A stretch of 64,000 nucleotides of DNA. Origin: an uncultured Glaciecola sp. (GTDB lineage Bacteria; Pseudomonadota; Gammaproteobacteria; Enterobacterales; Alteromonadaceae). Shown piece by piece: positions 8,518 to 16,676 of the stretch. The stretch spans positions 1-64,000 of the forward strand of contig NZ_CALJHY010000001.1 of NCBI RefSeq assembly GCF_937770335.1, in the 5' to 3' direction. The first letter of the stretch is position 1. Each line of letters opens with the position of its first letter. Position numbers and translations under genes: made by a program. The notes under the pieces were generated by a model, which had not been told where the DNA came from, searched no databases, and saw only the letters and a list, made by a program, of their open reading frames with translations.

Positions 8518-9255
8518 ATGAATAACCTACGATCAAAGTTTAAAATATTGGCATGCTCATCGATTTTGGCTAGCAGCCTTGCCGTCTCTAGTTTTGCCCA
8601 AGCAGGGCTAGTAAGCATCAGTGACCTTAACGCCTCTTGGCTTAATATTAATCCAAATTCCATTAGTGCAATCGGTAATGGAACTAATTCAGCGTTTATG
8701 TACTGGGGCAATGACACTGGGTCGGGTCAAAGTGGCTATAATTTTACCACCGCCGCTGTGCCCATTAATATAAACTTACCACCTAGTCCTTCAGCCGCTT
8801 TTGACCTGGGATCTTGGACTCATTTCAATAATCCAATCACAGGTACTACACTGAATTCAGCCACGCTGGAACTTGCAGCGGACATATGGGTAGATACTGT
8901 TTGGGTAGGAGTAAAGAAATTTCTGTTCACCTTCAACCACAACGAAACACCAAACGGGGGAGTGTGTGAAGCAACAGGCGCCGGTGTCAATGTCAATGGT
9001 TGTGCTGACATAGTGACTGTCGACTATAGTCTTATTTCGGATACTTTTATGGTGGGAAGCGATGAATATACACTTAATATTTTTGGCGGTAGTAGTTATT
9101 TTGAGACCAAGGAAGCGGCTGATAACGCATTCAACATTCAGGGCGAACTGACCCTACGTAGCAACCTTGTACCCGAGCCCTCAGGTCTCATGATAATGGG
9201 TATAGGACTAGGACTGCTAGGATTTATGGGGACTAAGCATCGCCGTAAGCTGTAA
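8518..9255 (+). CDS. THxN-family PEP-CTERM secreted protein
   Basis: The ATG at 8518 follows GGAG and gives 245 residues. A Sec signal peptide (hydrophobic ILACSSILASSLAVSSFAQA) precedes the mature part. The sequence WTHFNNPITG contains the THxN motif that names this PEP-CTERM subfamily. The C-terminus is the sorting signal: VPEPS, then a hydrophobic run (GLMIMGIGLGLLGFMG), then KHRRK. Such proteins are recognised by exosortase/EpsH-type enzymes and attached or secreted with exopolysaccharide, as known for the system. No exosortase or polysaccharide genes lie in this window, so the sorting enzyme must be elsewhere. A strong terminator follows. Confidence 0.92.
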   Translation: MNNLRSKFKILACSSILASSLAVSSFAQAGLVSISDLNASWLNINPNSISAIGNGTNSAFMYWGNDTGSGQSGYNFTTAAVPININLPPSPSAAFDLGSWTHFNNPITGTTLNSATLELAADIWVDTVWVGVKKFLFTFNHNETPNGGVCEATGAGVNVNGCADIVTVDYSLISDTFMVGSDEYTLNIFGGSSYFETKEAADNAFNIQGELTLRSNLVPEPSGLMIMGIGLGLLGFMGTKHRRKL

Positions 9256-9278
9256 ATAAGCAACATCACTGTTAGTTG

Positions 9279-9306
9279 AAAACCCGCATTGAACGCGGGT
9301 TTTTTA
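9279..9306 (+). terminator. Rho-independent terminator after the PEP-CTERM gene
   Basis: AAAACCCGC at 9279-9287 pairs with GCGGGTTTT at 9295-9303 across a 7-base loop and is followed by a T run. It lies about 25 bases past the stop. Confidence 0.9.
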
Positions 9307-9390
9307 TTGGCTGTTAGTTTTGATTTATTACATAATTTATAGTCGATAAGGAGTTCTTTGACTTTGATCAAAACAGGTTAGCTTATTTTC

Positions 9391-9702
9391 GTGAACAATC
9401 CTCAATATGATTTGGTTATTTTAGACGCCCCCGTATGGATGATGAGATTAGCATCGCCTATGCGCGCACTGATTAATCAAGAAAAGTATAGGTTAAAGAG
9501 GATCGCTTTCTTTTGTACCGAAAGTACCTCTGGCGGACCTAGCGTTTTTAGAAGTATGGAAGAACTTTGCGAAAAAACACCTATTGCAACACTCGAAATA
9601 ACGCAAGCCGACATAACTCATTTTGATGATAGTAAAAAGTTAAGCGATTTTCTTAACATTTGCCAAAAGGCGGTTAGCAAGGAAAATGACGGCGCCTCCT
9701 AA
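9391..9702 (+). pseudogene. N-terminally truncated flavodoxin-like protein
   Basis: This 103-residue frame begins at a GTG with MNNPQYDLVILDAPVWMMRL, continues ASPMRALI and KRIAFFCTESTSGG. It matches the middle and C-terminal part of short-chain flavodoxin-family proteins, where YDLVI-(G/D)-(T/A)PVW is an FMN-contact strand. The first 50-60 residues, including the phosphate-binding loop, are absent, and the short space upstream holds no trace of them. It is probably a deletion remnant, unless it works as a subdomain with the next gene, which it nearly touches. Confidence 0.6.
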
Positions 9703-9748
9703 GAGAATAAATGTTATTTGCCATGATATTAATCAGAAGGAACATGCT

Positions 9749-10258
9749 ATGAGCGTTCGAAAAAAGGTTACTTTAATTTTGATACTTATTGGGCTCAGCT
9801 TATTCGCTCCGCTCACATGGTACAAAGTCAATTATTCAATGGATTTTATACCACCCTATTCTGTCCAGCCTGACAATCCTAAACATAAATTATTAATTGC
9901 CACTCAGGGCAGTGAATATAAAAACGCTGTCGTTGCTGGTATTATTGATGCGCTTAAGAATCGTCAAATTGACGTTCGAGTGGTAGACGTTTCTACGCTC
10001 TCAAACATCAATATCGACGAATGGAGCGCGGTAGTTATTTTGCATACGTGGGAAAACTGGCAGCCACAAAAAGATGCTATGTTATTTATTGAGCGTAATC
10101 CGGATCTTAAAAATATCGTTGTGCTGACTACCTCAGGACAGGGTGACTTAAAGATGGAATCGGTCGACGCAGTCACCTCAGCCTCAGCCATTGCTAATAT
10201 AGAAAAAGATACTGCTGAAATGGTGCTTAGAATTAATTCGGTGATAGCTGGCGACTAA
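9749..10258 (+). CDS. Membrane-anchored flavodoxin-like protein
   Basis: The start is the ATG at 9749, which has AGAAGG upstream; it gives 169 residues. A signal-anchor helix (VTLILILIGLSLFAPL) is followed by a periplasmic or membrane-tethered alpha/beta domain. That domain begins KHKLLIATQGSEYKNAVVAG, like a flavodoxin first strand and phosphate loop, and has a VVILHTWENWQP segment at the position of the second FMN loop, plus NIVVLTTSGQGD. The usual TGNT-type phosphate loop is not clear, so FMN binding is uncertain. It lies just downstream of the truncated flavodoxin piece. No specific function is known. Confidence 0.55.
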   Translation: MSVRKKVTLILILIGLSLFAPLTWYKVNYSMDFIPPYSVQPDNPKHKLLIATQGSEYKNAVVAGIIDALKNRQIDVRVVDVSTLSNINIDEWSAVVILHTWENWQPQKDAMLFIERNPDLKNIVVLTTSGQGDLKMESVDAVTSASAIANIEKDTAEMVLRINSVIAGD

Positions 10259-10275
10259 GAATCCTAGATTTTGTT

Positions 10276-10437
10276 ATGTCTCATTTTACTGACTTAAGAA
10301 AACGGGTGATAAAGTCACCATTAACTAGCCTTGGTTTTAATGATGATCAGTTACTGAAGGCAATAAATTTCTTAAAAATCGAATGTGAACTATACTCAGT
10401 TAAATCAAAACGTTCGATTTTCATGATTACTATTTAG
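10276..10437 (+). CDS. Possible small protein, 53 residues
   Basis: The frame starts ATGTCTCATTTTACTGAC and encodes 53 residues rich in Lys/Arg and Leu (ends SIFMITI). It begins 18 bases after the membrane-anchored flavodoxin gene on the same strand. No ribosome site stands out and I recognise no family. It may be spurious or the start of a broken gene. Confidence 0.3.
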   Translation: MSHFTDLRKRVIKSPLTSLGFNDDQLLKAINFLKIECELYSVKSKRSIFMITI

Positions 10438-10531
10438 TCGTATTTGACCAGTTTTTTAAGCTGTTCATAGACAATATGAATCAAATTTAGTGCAAACGAT
10501 TATAGGAAGTATCTTACTTGAAGGGAAATTA

Positions 10532-12502
10532 ATGCAGATGAAGCGCGCCGTAAATAATGATTTCTTCAAGTCTGTCAGAAGTAATTTGCCCTCCTGGCTA
10601 ATATTTTCATTAAGTATCTGTGTTACCTTTATCACTTGGTCCATCGCCACCAAATCTGCTCAACTCCATACCCAAGATTTATTTAAATTTGAGGTTACTC
10701 AAACGATTAGCTCAATCGAACAGCGCATGAAGGGATATGAACAAATGTTGCGCGGTGGTTTAGGGTTATTTAAATCGAGTAAACAAGTTAGTCGTCTCGA
10801 ATTTCATCATTATGTGAGTAATTTACAAGTTAATAAATATTGGCCGGGCGTTCAAGGTATTGGTTATGCCGTTATGCTCAACCCAGAAGAAAAAGACGTT
10901 TTTGTTAACACGGTGCGGCTAGAAGGTTACGACCAATTTAATATATTTCCCCCAGGATTGCGCGATAAGTACAGCAGTATTCTCTATCTCGAGCCATTCA
11001 CGGCAAGAAATCAGCGTGCCTTTGGGTATGATATGTACTCAGAAAATTCTCGCCATCTCGCCATGGACATCGCTCGTGACAATGGCGAGATCGCATTTTC
11101 AGCTAAGATTAAACTGGTTCAGGAAGATGGTACTGATTTACAAAATGGATTTCTTATGTATCTTCCCTTATATCGCGATGGAGCAACTGTTGAAAACATA
11201 GAACAGCGTCAAAAAGCACTCGTTGGATATATATACAGCCCATTTCGTATTGATGACCTGATTAACGGCATTCTCTTAAATAACAATAATCCGGGTATAA
11301 ATTTTTCAATATACGACGGAGATTCAGAAGATGCAGATGCTCTATTTTATGCGCCTAAAATAATTGACGGTTATTTGCCTAGTTCTGATATAAAAGGATT
11401 TAAACCTTCTTTTTCACTTGTTGAAACTATTGAGTTTCCTGGCCGAATTTGGACTATACAGTTTTATAGCACCTCCATTTTTGAAAGTGATGTTGATAAC
11501 CACTTAGCTAACTTGGTCGGCTTCAGTGGCATGGTTTTATCGGTACTTTTACTGATTGTGATGCTGAATATTACAAGCAGCAGCAGAAAAGATAGTCAGT
11601 CGAAAGCGAAATTGGAAGTATTAGTTGATCGCCTAAAAGCGGGCGCCTCGGCCGGAATTGTAGGGATTTGGGATTGGGATGTTGAAAACGATATTTTGAA
11701 TTGGGACTCCGTTATGTATCAATTGTATGGCTTAGATGAATCAGAGTTTGACGATTTATATGAGGCATGGATTTCCAGAGTACACATAGATGATCGGATG
11801 CATATTGACGGCGAAATACAGGCGGCCCTGAGAAATGAGAAAGAATATTGTCCTGAATTCCGTGTTTTATGGCCTGATAATTCGGTTCATTATATTAAAG
11901 CGGTATCAAAAACCAGTTTTGACATAAAGGGCAAAGCGATCCGGATCGTTGGTGTCAATTATGATATTACTGAGCAAAAAAACATCCAAATACGTCTTGA
12001 TAAGGAGGCCTCATATGATCAGTTAACACAACTGCCTAATCGTCGCTTACTCGATGACATATTAAAGAAAGCTACCGCCTCTGCTCAACGCAATAGAAAA
12101 CATATGGCTGTTCTTTTTATTGATTTGGATGGATTCAAACAAGTAAATGATGTCAATGGACATCACGTCGGTGATTGGTTATTAAAAGAAGTATCCAAAC
12201 GTATTCAATATTGTTTGCGATCTTCAGACACAGTTGGACGAATTGGGGGGGATGAGTTTTTGGTTGTACTCCCTGATATTTCTGACAATGCAACGGATGT
12301 AGCAAATAAGATACGAAAAATTTTAGAAGAACCTTTTGTAATGACAAATAGTAAAATTGTAAATATTTCTTCAAGTATTGGAGTGGCGGTTTATCCTCAG
12401 CATGCAAAAACTCAAAGTATGTTGATCGAATGCGCTGACCAAGCAATGTATGAAGCAAAGAAAAGAGGCCGTAATGAAGTTATACTTTTTGGTGATTTTT
12501 AA
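10532..12502 (+). CDS. Membrane diguanylate cyclase, CHASE-PAS-GGDEF
   Basis: The ATG at 10532 has AAGGG six bases upstream and gives 656 residues. A transmembrane helix lies near residues 15-35. A periplasmic CHASE domain follows (about 50-280, with WPGVQGIGYA and the LEPFTARNQRAFGYDM block), then a second helix near 330-350. A PAS/PAC sensor is at about 370-480 (GIWDWDVEND...LNWD), then a GGDEF domain. The active-site GGDEF is at about 572-576 and an RxxD product-inhibition site (RSSD) lies just before it. It is expected to make cyclic di-GMP from two GTP in response to an extracellular ligand. It stands alone. Confidence 0.92.
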   Translation: MQMKRAVNNDFFKSVRSNLPSWLIFSLSICVTFITWSIATKSAQLHTQDLFKFEVTQTISSIEQRMKGYEQMLRGGLGLFKSSKQVSRLEFHHYVSNLQVNKYWPGVQGIGYAVMLNPEEKDVFVNTVRLEGYDQFNIFPPGLRDKYSSILYLEPFTARNQRAFGYDMYSENSRHLAMDIARDNGEIAFSAKIKLVQEDGTDLQNGFLMYLPLYRDGATVENIEQRQKALVGYIYSPFRIDDLINGILLNNNNPGINFSIYDGDSEDADALFYAPKIIDGYLPSSDIKGFKPSFSLVETIEFPGRIWTIQFYSTSIFESDVDNHLANLVGFSGMVLSVLLLIVMLNITSSSRKDSQSKAKLEVLVDRLKAGASAGIVGIWDWDVENDILNWDSVMYQLYGLDESEFDDLYEAWISRVHIDDRMHIDGEIQAALRNEKEYCPEFRVLWPDNSVHYIKAVSKTSFDIKGKAIRIVGVNYDITEQKNIQIRLDKEASYDQLTQLPNRRLLDDILKKATASAQRNRKHMAVLFIDLDGFKQVNDVNGHHVGDWLLKEVSKRIQYCLRSSDTVGRIGGDEFLVVLPDISDNATDVANKIRKILEEPFVMTNSKIVNISSSIGVAVYPQHAKTQSMLIECADQAMYEAKKRGRNEVILFGDF

Positions 12503-12700
12503 ATTTAATATCAAAAAAAAACAAACAGTGGAATAATAAGCGTTCTCAAATTTAGGTTCATGTTGAGGCTAGTCTCAGTTAAGTTAATCGACTATTTTTT
12601 CAATTACTCCTCTAGCAGATATTATTGCCCCACCTGCTGGGACAACTTCGGCAATCAACTCAGAAAATTATCAACTTATCGACTTTAGACAATCTCATTT

Positions 12701-13297
12701 TCAGACACTTCGATTCAGTTGTTTCAGAATGCGATCAATGGAAGCCACATGCTCATCGCTATCCCCTAACGCTTGCAACGCCTCGGCTAATTGAAATACA
12801 TAATCTCGGTTTTGCCCGCTTGGGCCTGAACTGCGATGAATTTGTTGGGCGATTTCATGATCTGATGCATCCCCTAAAAAAGCAGCATTATCTTCATGAG
12901 CAATATAGATTAAGCCTTTTTTATATTCAGCATTCTTAATATTTTCATGTTTAAGTCCCTTAAAATAAATATCTACCTCGTAACGTAAATAACCATTTTT
13001 TTCCCGATGATCGAGATGTTCAAAAACATCTTGGGTGACCTTATAAGCCATTCCAGAACATTCATTCAATGCTGATGCAATAAGAGTAACAACACGGCCA
13101 GGTTGTTGCGGCGTACCTCGATGATCGTCACTACCTTGCCAGAATCGACGTTGCCAACCTATGATGCTAGCAGGGGCTTTTTCAATAAATGGAAAGTCCA
13201 CTTTATAAATCAGCGAGCCATAGCCAAACACCCAGATTTCATCAAAGTCGTGGAAAGATTGACGGTGTTTATTCTGGTTTATCGTATTAACAGACAT
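12701..13297 (-). CDS. ChaC-like gamma-glutamylcyclotransferase
   Basis: A 198-residue cytosolic enzyme expected to split glutathione into 5-oxoproline and Cys-Gly. The glycine-rich substrate loop reads WVFGYGSLIYKVDFP near residues 23-37. Then come IIGWQRRFWQGSDDHRGTP, which is diagnostic for ChaC, GRVVTL, and the catalytic Glu in HREKNGYLRYEV. Length is close to bacterial ChaC. It starts 30 bases after the stop of the upstream deaminase gene on the same strand, so the two are probably co-transcribed. Confidence 0.92.
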   Translation of the reverse strand: MSVNTINQNKHRQSFHDFDEIWVFGYGSLIYKVDFPFIEKAPASIIGWQRRFWQGSDDHRGTPQQPGRVVTLIASALNECSGMAYKVTQDVFEHLDHREKNGYLRYEVDIYFKGLKHENIKNAEYKKGLIYIAHEDNAAFLGDASDHEIAQQIHRSSGPSGQNRDYVFQLAEALQALGDSDEHVASIDRILKQLNRSV

Positions 13298-13327
13298 GAC
13301 CGTTTTTATCCCCCGTTAATGTTTCTA

Positions 13328-13909
13328 TCAACACGTCTTCTTCAACACGGCACTGACCCCTCTCCAATCTTCTAAATCCTGGTCGGGTTTTTCAGCACGA
13401 AAGCGAGCATAAAGTTCGATGCCTTTGGGGTCTTCTTTGATATCAACTTGTATGCCTTTTTCGCGTAAAAACGCTTCGGTACCTTCTGCGTTAGTCACAT
13501 CGCCCACGACTACGCGACTAAAGCCTCTCATGTGCAGAAGAGAAGCACATACCGCACATGGGCTGAGGCTGCTATAAATAGTCGTATTACTAAAGTCGAT
13601 TCGACCAGCATCACGAATAGCAGAAGTTTCACCATGATTATACGGATGATCTTCTTGAACAAGGGTGTTATGCCCCTTACCAACAATTGTTTTTAGCGAA
13701 TTATTCACTATTACGGCTCCAATTGGGCAGCCACCTTCGTCATAACTTTTTTGCGCGAGTAGCACAGCAATGCGCATATAGTCAGCATCACTGAGGCCTT
13801 TAGTAAAGTCATCATCCATTAACACCGGTAAACTTTTGGTTGGCATATGAGCAATCGTTCTTAATGCCGCTTCAGTTATGTCTATTTGTTTGTTTAGAAG
13901 GGTTTTCAT
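13328..13909 (-). CDS. Cytosine-deaminase-like nucleoside/nucleobase deaminase
   Basis: A 193-residue zinc deaminase of the CDA superfamily. The zinc and catalytic residues are visible as HGE (in PYNHGETSAIRDAG) and PCxxC (SLSPCAVCASLL). The C-terminal end with EDW resembles fungal FCY1-type cytosine deaminases more than tRNA adenosine deaminase TadA. The first 30 residues (up to the aspartate-rich MDDDFTKGL) are an extra N-terminal stretch; a later in-frame Met is possible. Likely role: deamination of cytosine or a related base in salvage. It is first of a two-gene unit with the ChaC-like gene. Confidence 0.82.
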   Translation of the reverse strand: MKTLLNKQIDITEAALRTIAHMPTKSLPVLMDDDFTKGLSDADYMRIAVLLAQKSYDEGGCPIGAVIVNNSLKTIVGKGHNTLVQEDHPYNHGETSAIRDAGRIDFSNTTIYSSLSPCAVCASLLHMRGFSRVVVGDVTNAEGTEAFLREKGIQVDIKEDPKGIELYARFRAEKPDQDLEDWRGVSAVLKKTC

Positions 13910-14369
13910 ATTAATTAGGGATAACCGTTATGACCAAATGACTTCATTGTGCGCAGATTAATTCACATAGTAAAGACTCGTTTACTGTTACTACTTTAAA
14001 ACGCAAATAGGTAGAATAAAATATCGATGTATCTTGAATTAGCGCTTTCTATCGGCAGCCCACCCCACAGTTTTTTGAATAATATTTATGTATGGGCGTA
14101 TCACTAGAAAAATTACAATTATTATAATAATAATTATAATAATAATTGTATGAGCCACTATTAGAGAACACCCTAACGTTGGGGTAGCAAAAAAACGTGG
14201 TTCTAGTGGTTCTAGAAGTAACGAGGTAAATGACCAAAGTGAAATAGAACTGTATATCACTAAAGGTTTTATATTTAACAAAATAGTACTATAGCTGACT
14301 TTCTTAGCAGTTGTTTATTTACTTCAAATTGTATGGTTTTTGCTAAAAAATAGACAGGATAAATTAATA
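13910..14369. other. Divergent intergenic region with palindromes
   Basis: Lies between the leftward deaminase gene and the rightward chaperone-usher cluster and must hold both promoters. It contains the A/T palindrome at 14114-14150, a near-palindrome CCCTAACGTTGGGG around 14171-14184, and a doubled GGTTCTA at about 14199-14214. I see no gene. Confidence 0.45.
14114..14150. repeat. A/T-rich palindrome upstream of the chaperone-usher cluster
   Basis: TACAATTATTAT at 14114-14125 and ATAATAATTGTA at 14139-14150 form a perfect 12-bp inverted repeat around further AAT units. It could be a regulator or H-NS binding site, or an unstable simple repeat. Confidence 0.55.
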
Positions 14370-15116
14370 ATGGCACTTATTTGTAAGCTTAACTCTCCCT
14401 TAAAATGGGCTATGCTAATATTATTGTGTATTTATTCAAGTCTCAGTTACAGTGCGTTTATGGTCACCCAAACCAGCTTTGGTATTGATCTTGATAAACC
14501 CGTGACTGTAAGCACTACACTTATCAATCAGAGTGACAAACAGGTCCGAGTCAGAGTGGATTTTGCAAAACCAACATGGGCTAAAAGTCAGTACTACCTA
14601 GGCGAACAATTAGTCGCTTATCCCAAAATAGTAAGCATCCCGCCTAATGGCAAGATTCAAGTGATGATAGCACCAAGGATAAAAAAAGATTTACCAGATG
14701 GTGAGTATGTGGCTCTTCTTCTTTTTAAAGAGCTCCCGCCTAGGGAGCCTGGTGCTCAGATAACAATGCTAATGAATATTGGTGTTCCTTATTACGCAAG
14801 AAAAGGTAAATTAGAAATTGGCATGGATTTTGAAAATTTACGAATTGAAAAATTGGAAAAAAGCTATCAATTAAAAGGTTTGATTAAAAATACTGCGAAT
14901 TTTTCCTACACACTTGATATAGAAGTTAAGTTTTATCTAAATCAGAAATTAGTGAAGGAGCAAAAATTTAAGCAAGGAGTTTTTCGCGAAAATCTTGTGG
15001 AGCTTAGTCAAACAGTGGACACAAATGAGGATGTAGATTACGTAGAAATTGCTTTTTCTAATAAAAAACATGAATTTTTAGAGACTTTGAACTTTAGCCG
15101 CTCTGCAGATGAGTAA
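14370..15116 (+). CDS. Periplasmic pilus-assembly chaperone (PapD-like, divergent)
   Basis: I start at the ATG at 14370 (248 residues), where a signal peptide follows directly (AMLILLCIYSSLSYS, cut before AFMVTQ). The mature protein has a first Ig-like domain with STTLINQSDKQVRVRV, then VAYPKIVSIPPNGKIQVMIA and LPDGEYVALLLFKELPP. This is the typical G1-strand region and 'GEYR..L.F' motif of chaperones for CS1/archaic-type fimbriae. A second domain follows from about residue 135. It should hold the small subunits encoded downstream and pass them to the usher. It overlaps the next gene by 8 bases. Confidence 0.82.
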   Translation: MALICKLNSPLKWAMLILLCIYSSLSYSAFMVTQTSFGIDLDKPVTVSTTLINQSDKQVRVRVDFAKPTWAKSQYYLGEQLVAYPKIVSIPPNGKIQVMIAPRIKKDLPDGEYVALLLFKELPPREPGAQITMLMNIGVPYYARKGKLEIGMDFENLRIEKLEKSYQLKGLIKNTANFSYTLDIEVKFYLNQKLVKEQKFKQGVFRENLVELSQTVDTNEDVDYVEIAFSNKKHEFLETLNFSRSADE

Positions 15117-15534
15117 GTTTTTGTTATGTTTGCTATTTTTTTCAAGCACTTTGCAAGGTGCCGAAGGCGAGTTCTATATCGATGGCTACGCTATAAAAAA
15201 ATTATCGGTGGCGCTACCTGTTCGTGTAATTGATTTTGGCGATGTTTACCCCGGTATGCACGAAACCACTGAGTTAGTAAACTTTTCAGTAAACGCTGAA
15301 ATTGATTATAAATATAGAATAGAGATAAGTAATGACGACAACACAGGAGTTGTTCAAGTTTCAGATTCAGCCTACGGAGAATATACACCTAGCCGCCTCA
15401 CCTTCAATAAGGTAGGCGTAGGAGCGACTCAACAGGTTAAATTTTATGTGAGCCTAAATTCAAAAAATATTAGCAGTGACGTGTCTGCTCAAATTACTAT
15501 ACTTGTAGCTTATGTCGATATTGCAGGTATATAA
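15109..15534 (+). CDS. Pilus subunit-like secreted protein 1
   Basis: A 141-residue protein with a short signal peptide (FLLCLLFFSSTLQGAEG). The mature part has LPVRVIDFGDVYPGMHETTE, an FGDVYPG-type turn also seen in the third gene of the cluster. The C-terminal strand pattern (VKFYVSLNS...SAQITILVAYVDIAG) also recurs in the other two small proteins, which suggests a shared all-beta subunit fold. It starts 8 bases inside the chaperone gene, so it is translationally coupled. I do not recognise a named family; the role as a pilin or tip subunit is inferred from position. Confidence 0.65.
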   Translation: MSKFLLCLLFFSSTLQGAEGEFYIDGYAIKKLSVALPVRVIDFGDVYPGMHETTELVNFSVNAEIDYKYRIEISNDDNTGVVQVSDSAYGEYTPSRLTFNKVGVGATQQVKFYVSLNSKNISSDVSAQITILVAYVDIAGI

Positions 15535-15626
15535 CACTCAAGAAAACTCATCGTTAATTTGTTTTCTAATGCCAGTGTATGACTCATACAACATACAACA
15601 TACAACCAGAAGTTTAAGGAATATCA

Positions 15627-16040
15627 ATGAAAAAATTATTGTTTGCAACATCCATATTAGCAGCCTCGTCGGTTGGCCTCGTTAATGCACAAGAGCCCGC
15701 AACCTCCGTAGACACTATTACTGTTAAGGGTAAATACGTGAAACCCATAACGGTTGCGGTACCAGCTGAAGTGGACTTTGGTGATATTTATGACGGTGCA
15801 AGTTTTAGTGAAGCAGTTGCAGCAACTATTTCTGGTGCAATGAATGAAACGGTGCTGGTTACGGTCGGACTTATTGCAAATAGCGCTTTATCAGTGACTA
15901 GTTCGTCCCCCTCAAGTATAACTTTCGCAGCAGAACCGATAGTATATAATTTTGCGGTTAACCTAACAGGAGACACAAAAATAGCCGCCTTTACGCAAGA
16001 AATTGTCACTATTACTGTCGAGTATACTAGTATAGTTTAG
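15627..16040 (+). CDS. Pilus subunit-like secreted protein 2 (probable major subunit)
   Basis: A 137-residue protein with a clear signal peptide (MKKLLFATSILAASSVGLVNA) and a strong ribosome site, AAGGAATATCA before the ATG. The mature part is Thr/Val/Ala rich with VPAEVDFGDIYDGASFSEAV, resembling DUF4402-like and CS1-type pilin domains. It ends VTITVEYTSIV. The good ribosome site, separate leader (about 90 bases) and low-complexity surface-protein composition make it the best candidate for the major subunit. No Cys residues are present. Confidence 0.65.
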   Translation: MKKLLFATSILAASSVGLVNAQEPATSVDTITVKGKYVKPITVAVPAEVDFGDIYDGASFSEAVAATISGAMNETVLVTVGLIANSALSVTSSSPSSITFAAEPIVYNFAVNLTGDTKIAAFTQEIVTITVEYTSIV

Positions 16041-16103
16041 GCTATCGTTTAATTATTTTTCAGGCAGCCTTGAAGCTGCCAAGCTTAATTTAGCGGCATA
16101 ATC

Positions 16104-16490
16104 ATGAAATTTTTTTTATTTTTATTTTTATTAATACTGATGATACCTAATTCAGTGTTTGGTTTGGAAATCATGTGGGTCAAAAATGTCCAATTAAAGG
16201 GCATTCTTTTCTATAACGGTAGTACCCAAACTGTGCATCCTGAAGATGGAGTGGTTATCTCTGTTAAAGGTAAAGCCAGTAAGCAAGTGGAACTTGAAAT
16301 TAAAACACGCGGGGACGTGTATCTTACCCCAGGCGCAAGAATTGCAAATCTCAAACCTAAAAATAGAATCATTACCCTAAATAAATATGGCGAAGGAGAC
16401 TTTTATGTAGGCTTCTTACTGCTAGGTGAAACGGATGTCAGCGGTCAACACAAAAAATCAATCAAATACAACGTTAACTATGTTGACTGA
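16104..16490 (+). CDS. Pilus subunit-like secreted protein 3
   Basis: A 128-residue protein with a signal peptide (FFLFLFLLILMIPNSVFG) and a beta-rich mature part. The C-terminal pattern FYVGFLLLGE...KKSIKYNVNYVD parallels those of the two preceding small proteins, although overall identity looks very low. It has no FGD turn. It sits between the probable major subunit and the usher, which in this kind of cluster suggests a minor or tip subunit. I do not recognise a named family. Confidence 0.6.
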   Translation: MKFFLFLFLLILMIPNSVFGLEIMWVKNVQLKGILFYNGSTQTVHPEDGVVISVKGKASKQVELEIKTRGDVYLTPGARIANLKPKNRIITLNKYGEGDFYVGFLLLGETDVSGQHKKSIKYNVNYVD

Positions 16491-16676
16491 GCGACTAACC
16501 CCATAAAACTTTGGACAACATCATGTTACGTAAAAGCAAGACCAAATCAAATTATTCATTAGTTAGTTTTTATGTACCTGCGCTATTGAAACACCAGTTC
16601 TGTTAGAAAATGCGCTTTGCATCTTCCTAAATTTCCTCCCGCCACTTTATCTACTATTGAAAAATTAAGGATAGTA

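Noticed and set aside
14039-14281. Leftward frames with an Ile-rich run
   Set aside because: The run is produced by the A/T palindrome at 14114-14150; no other coding sign.
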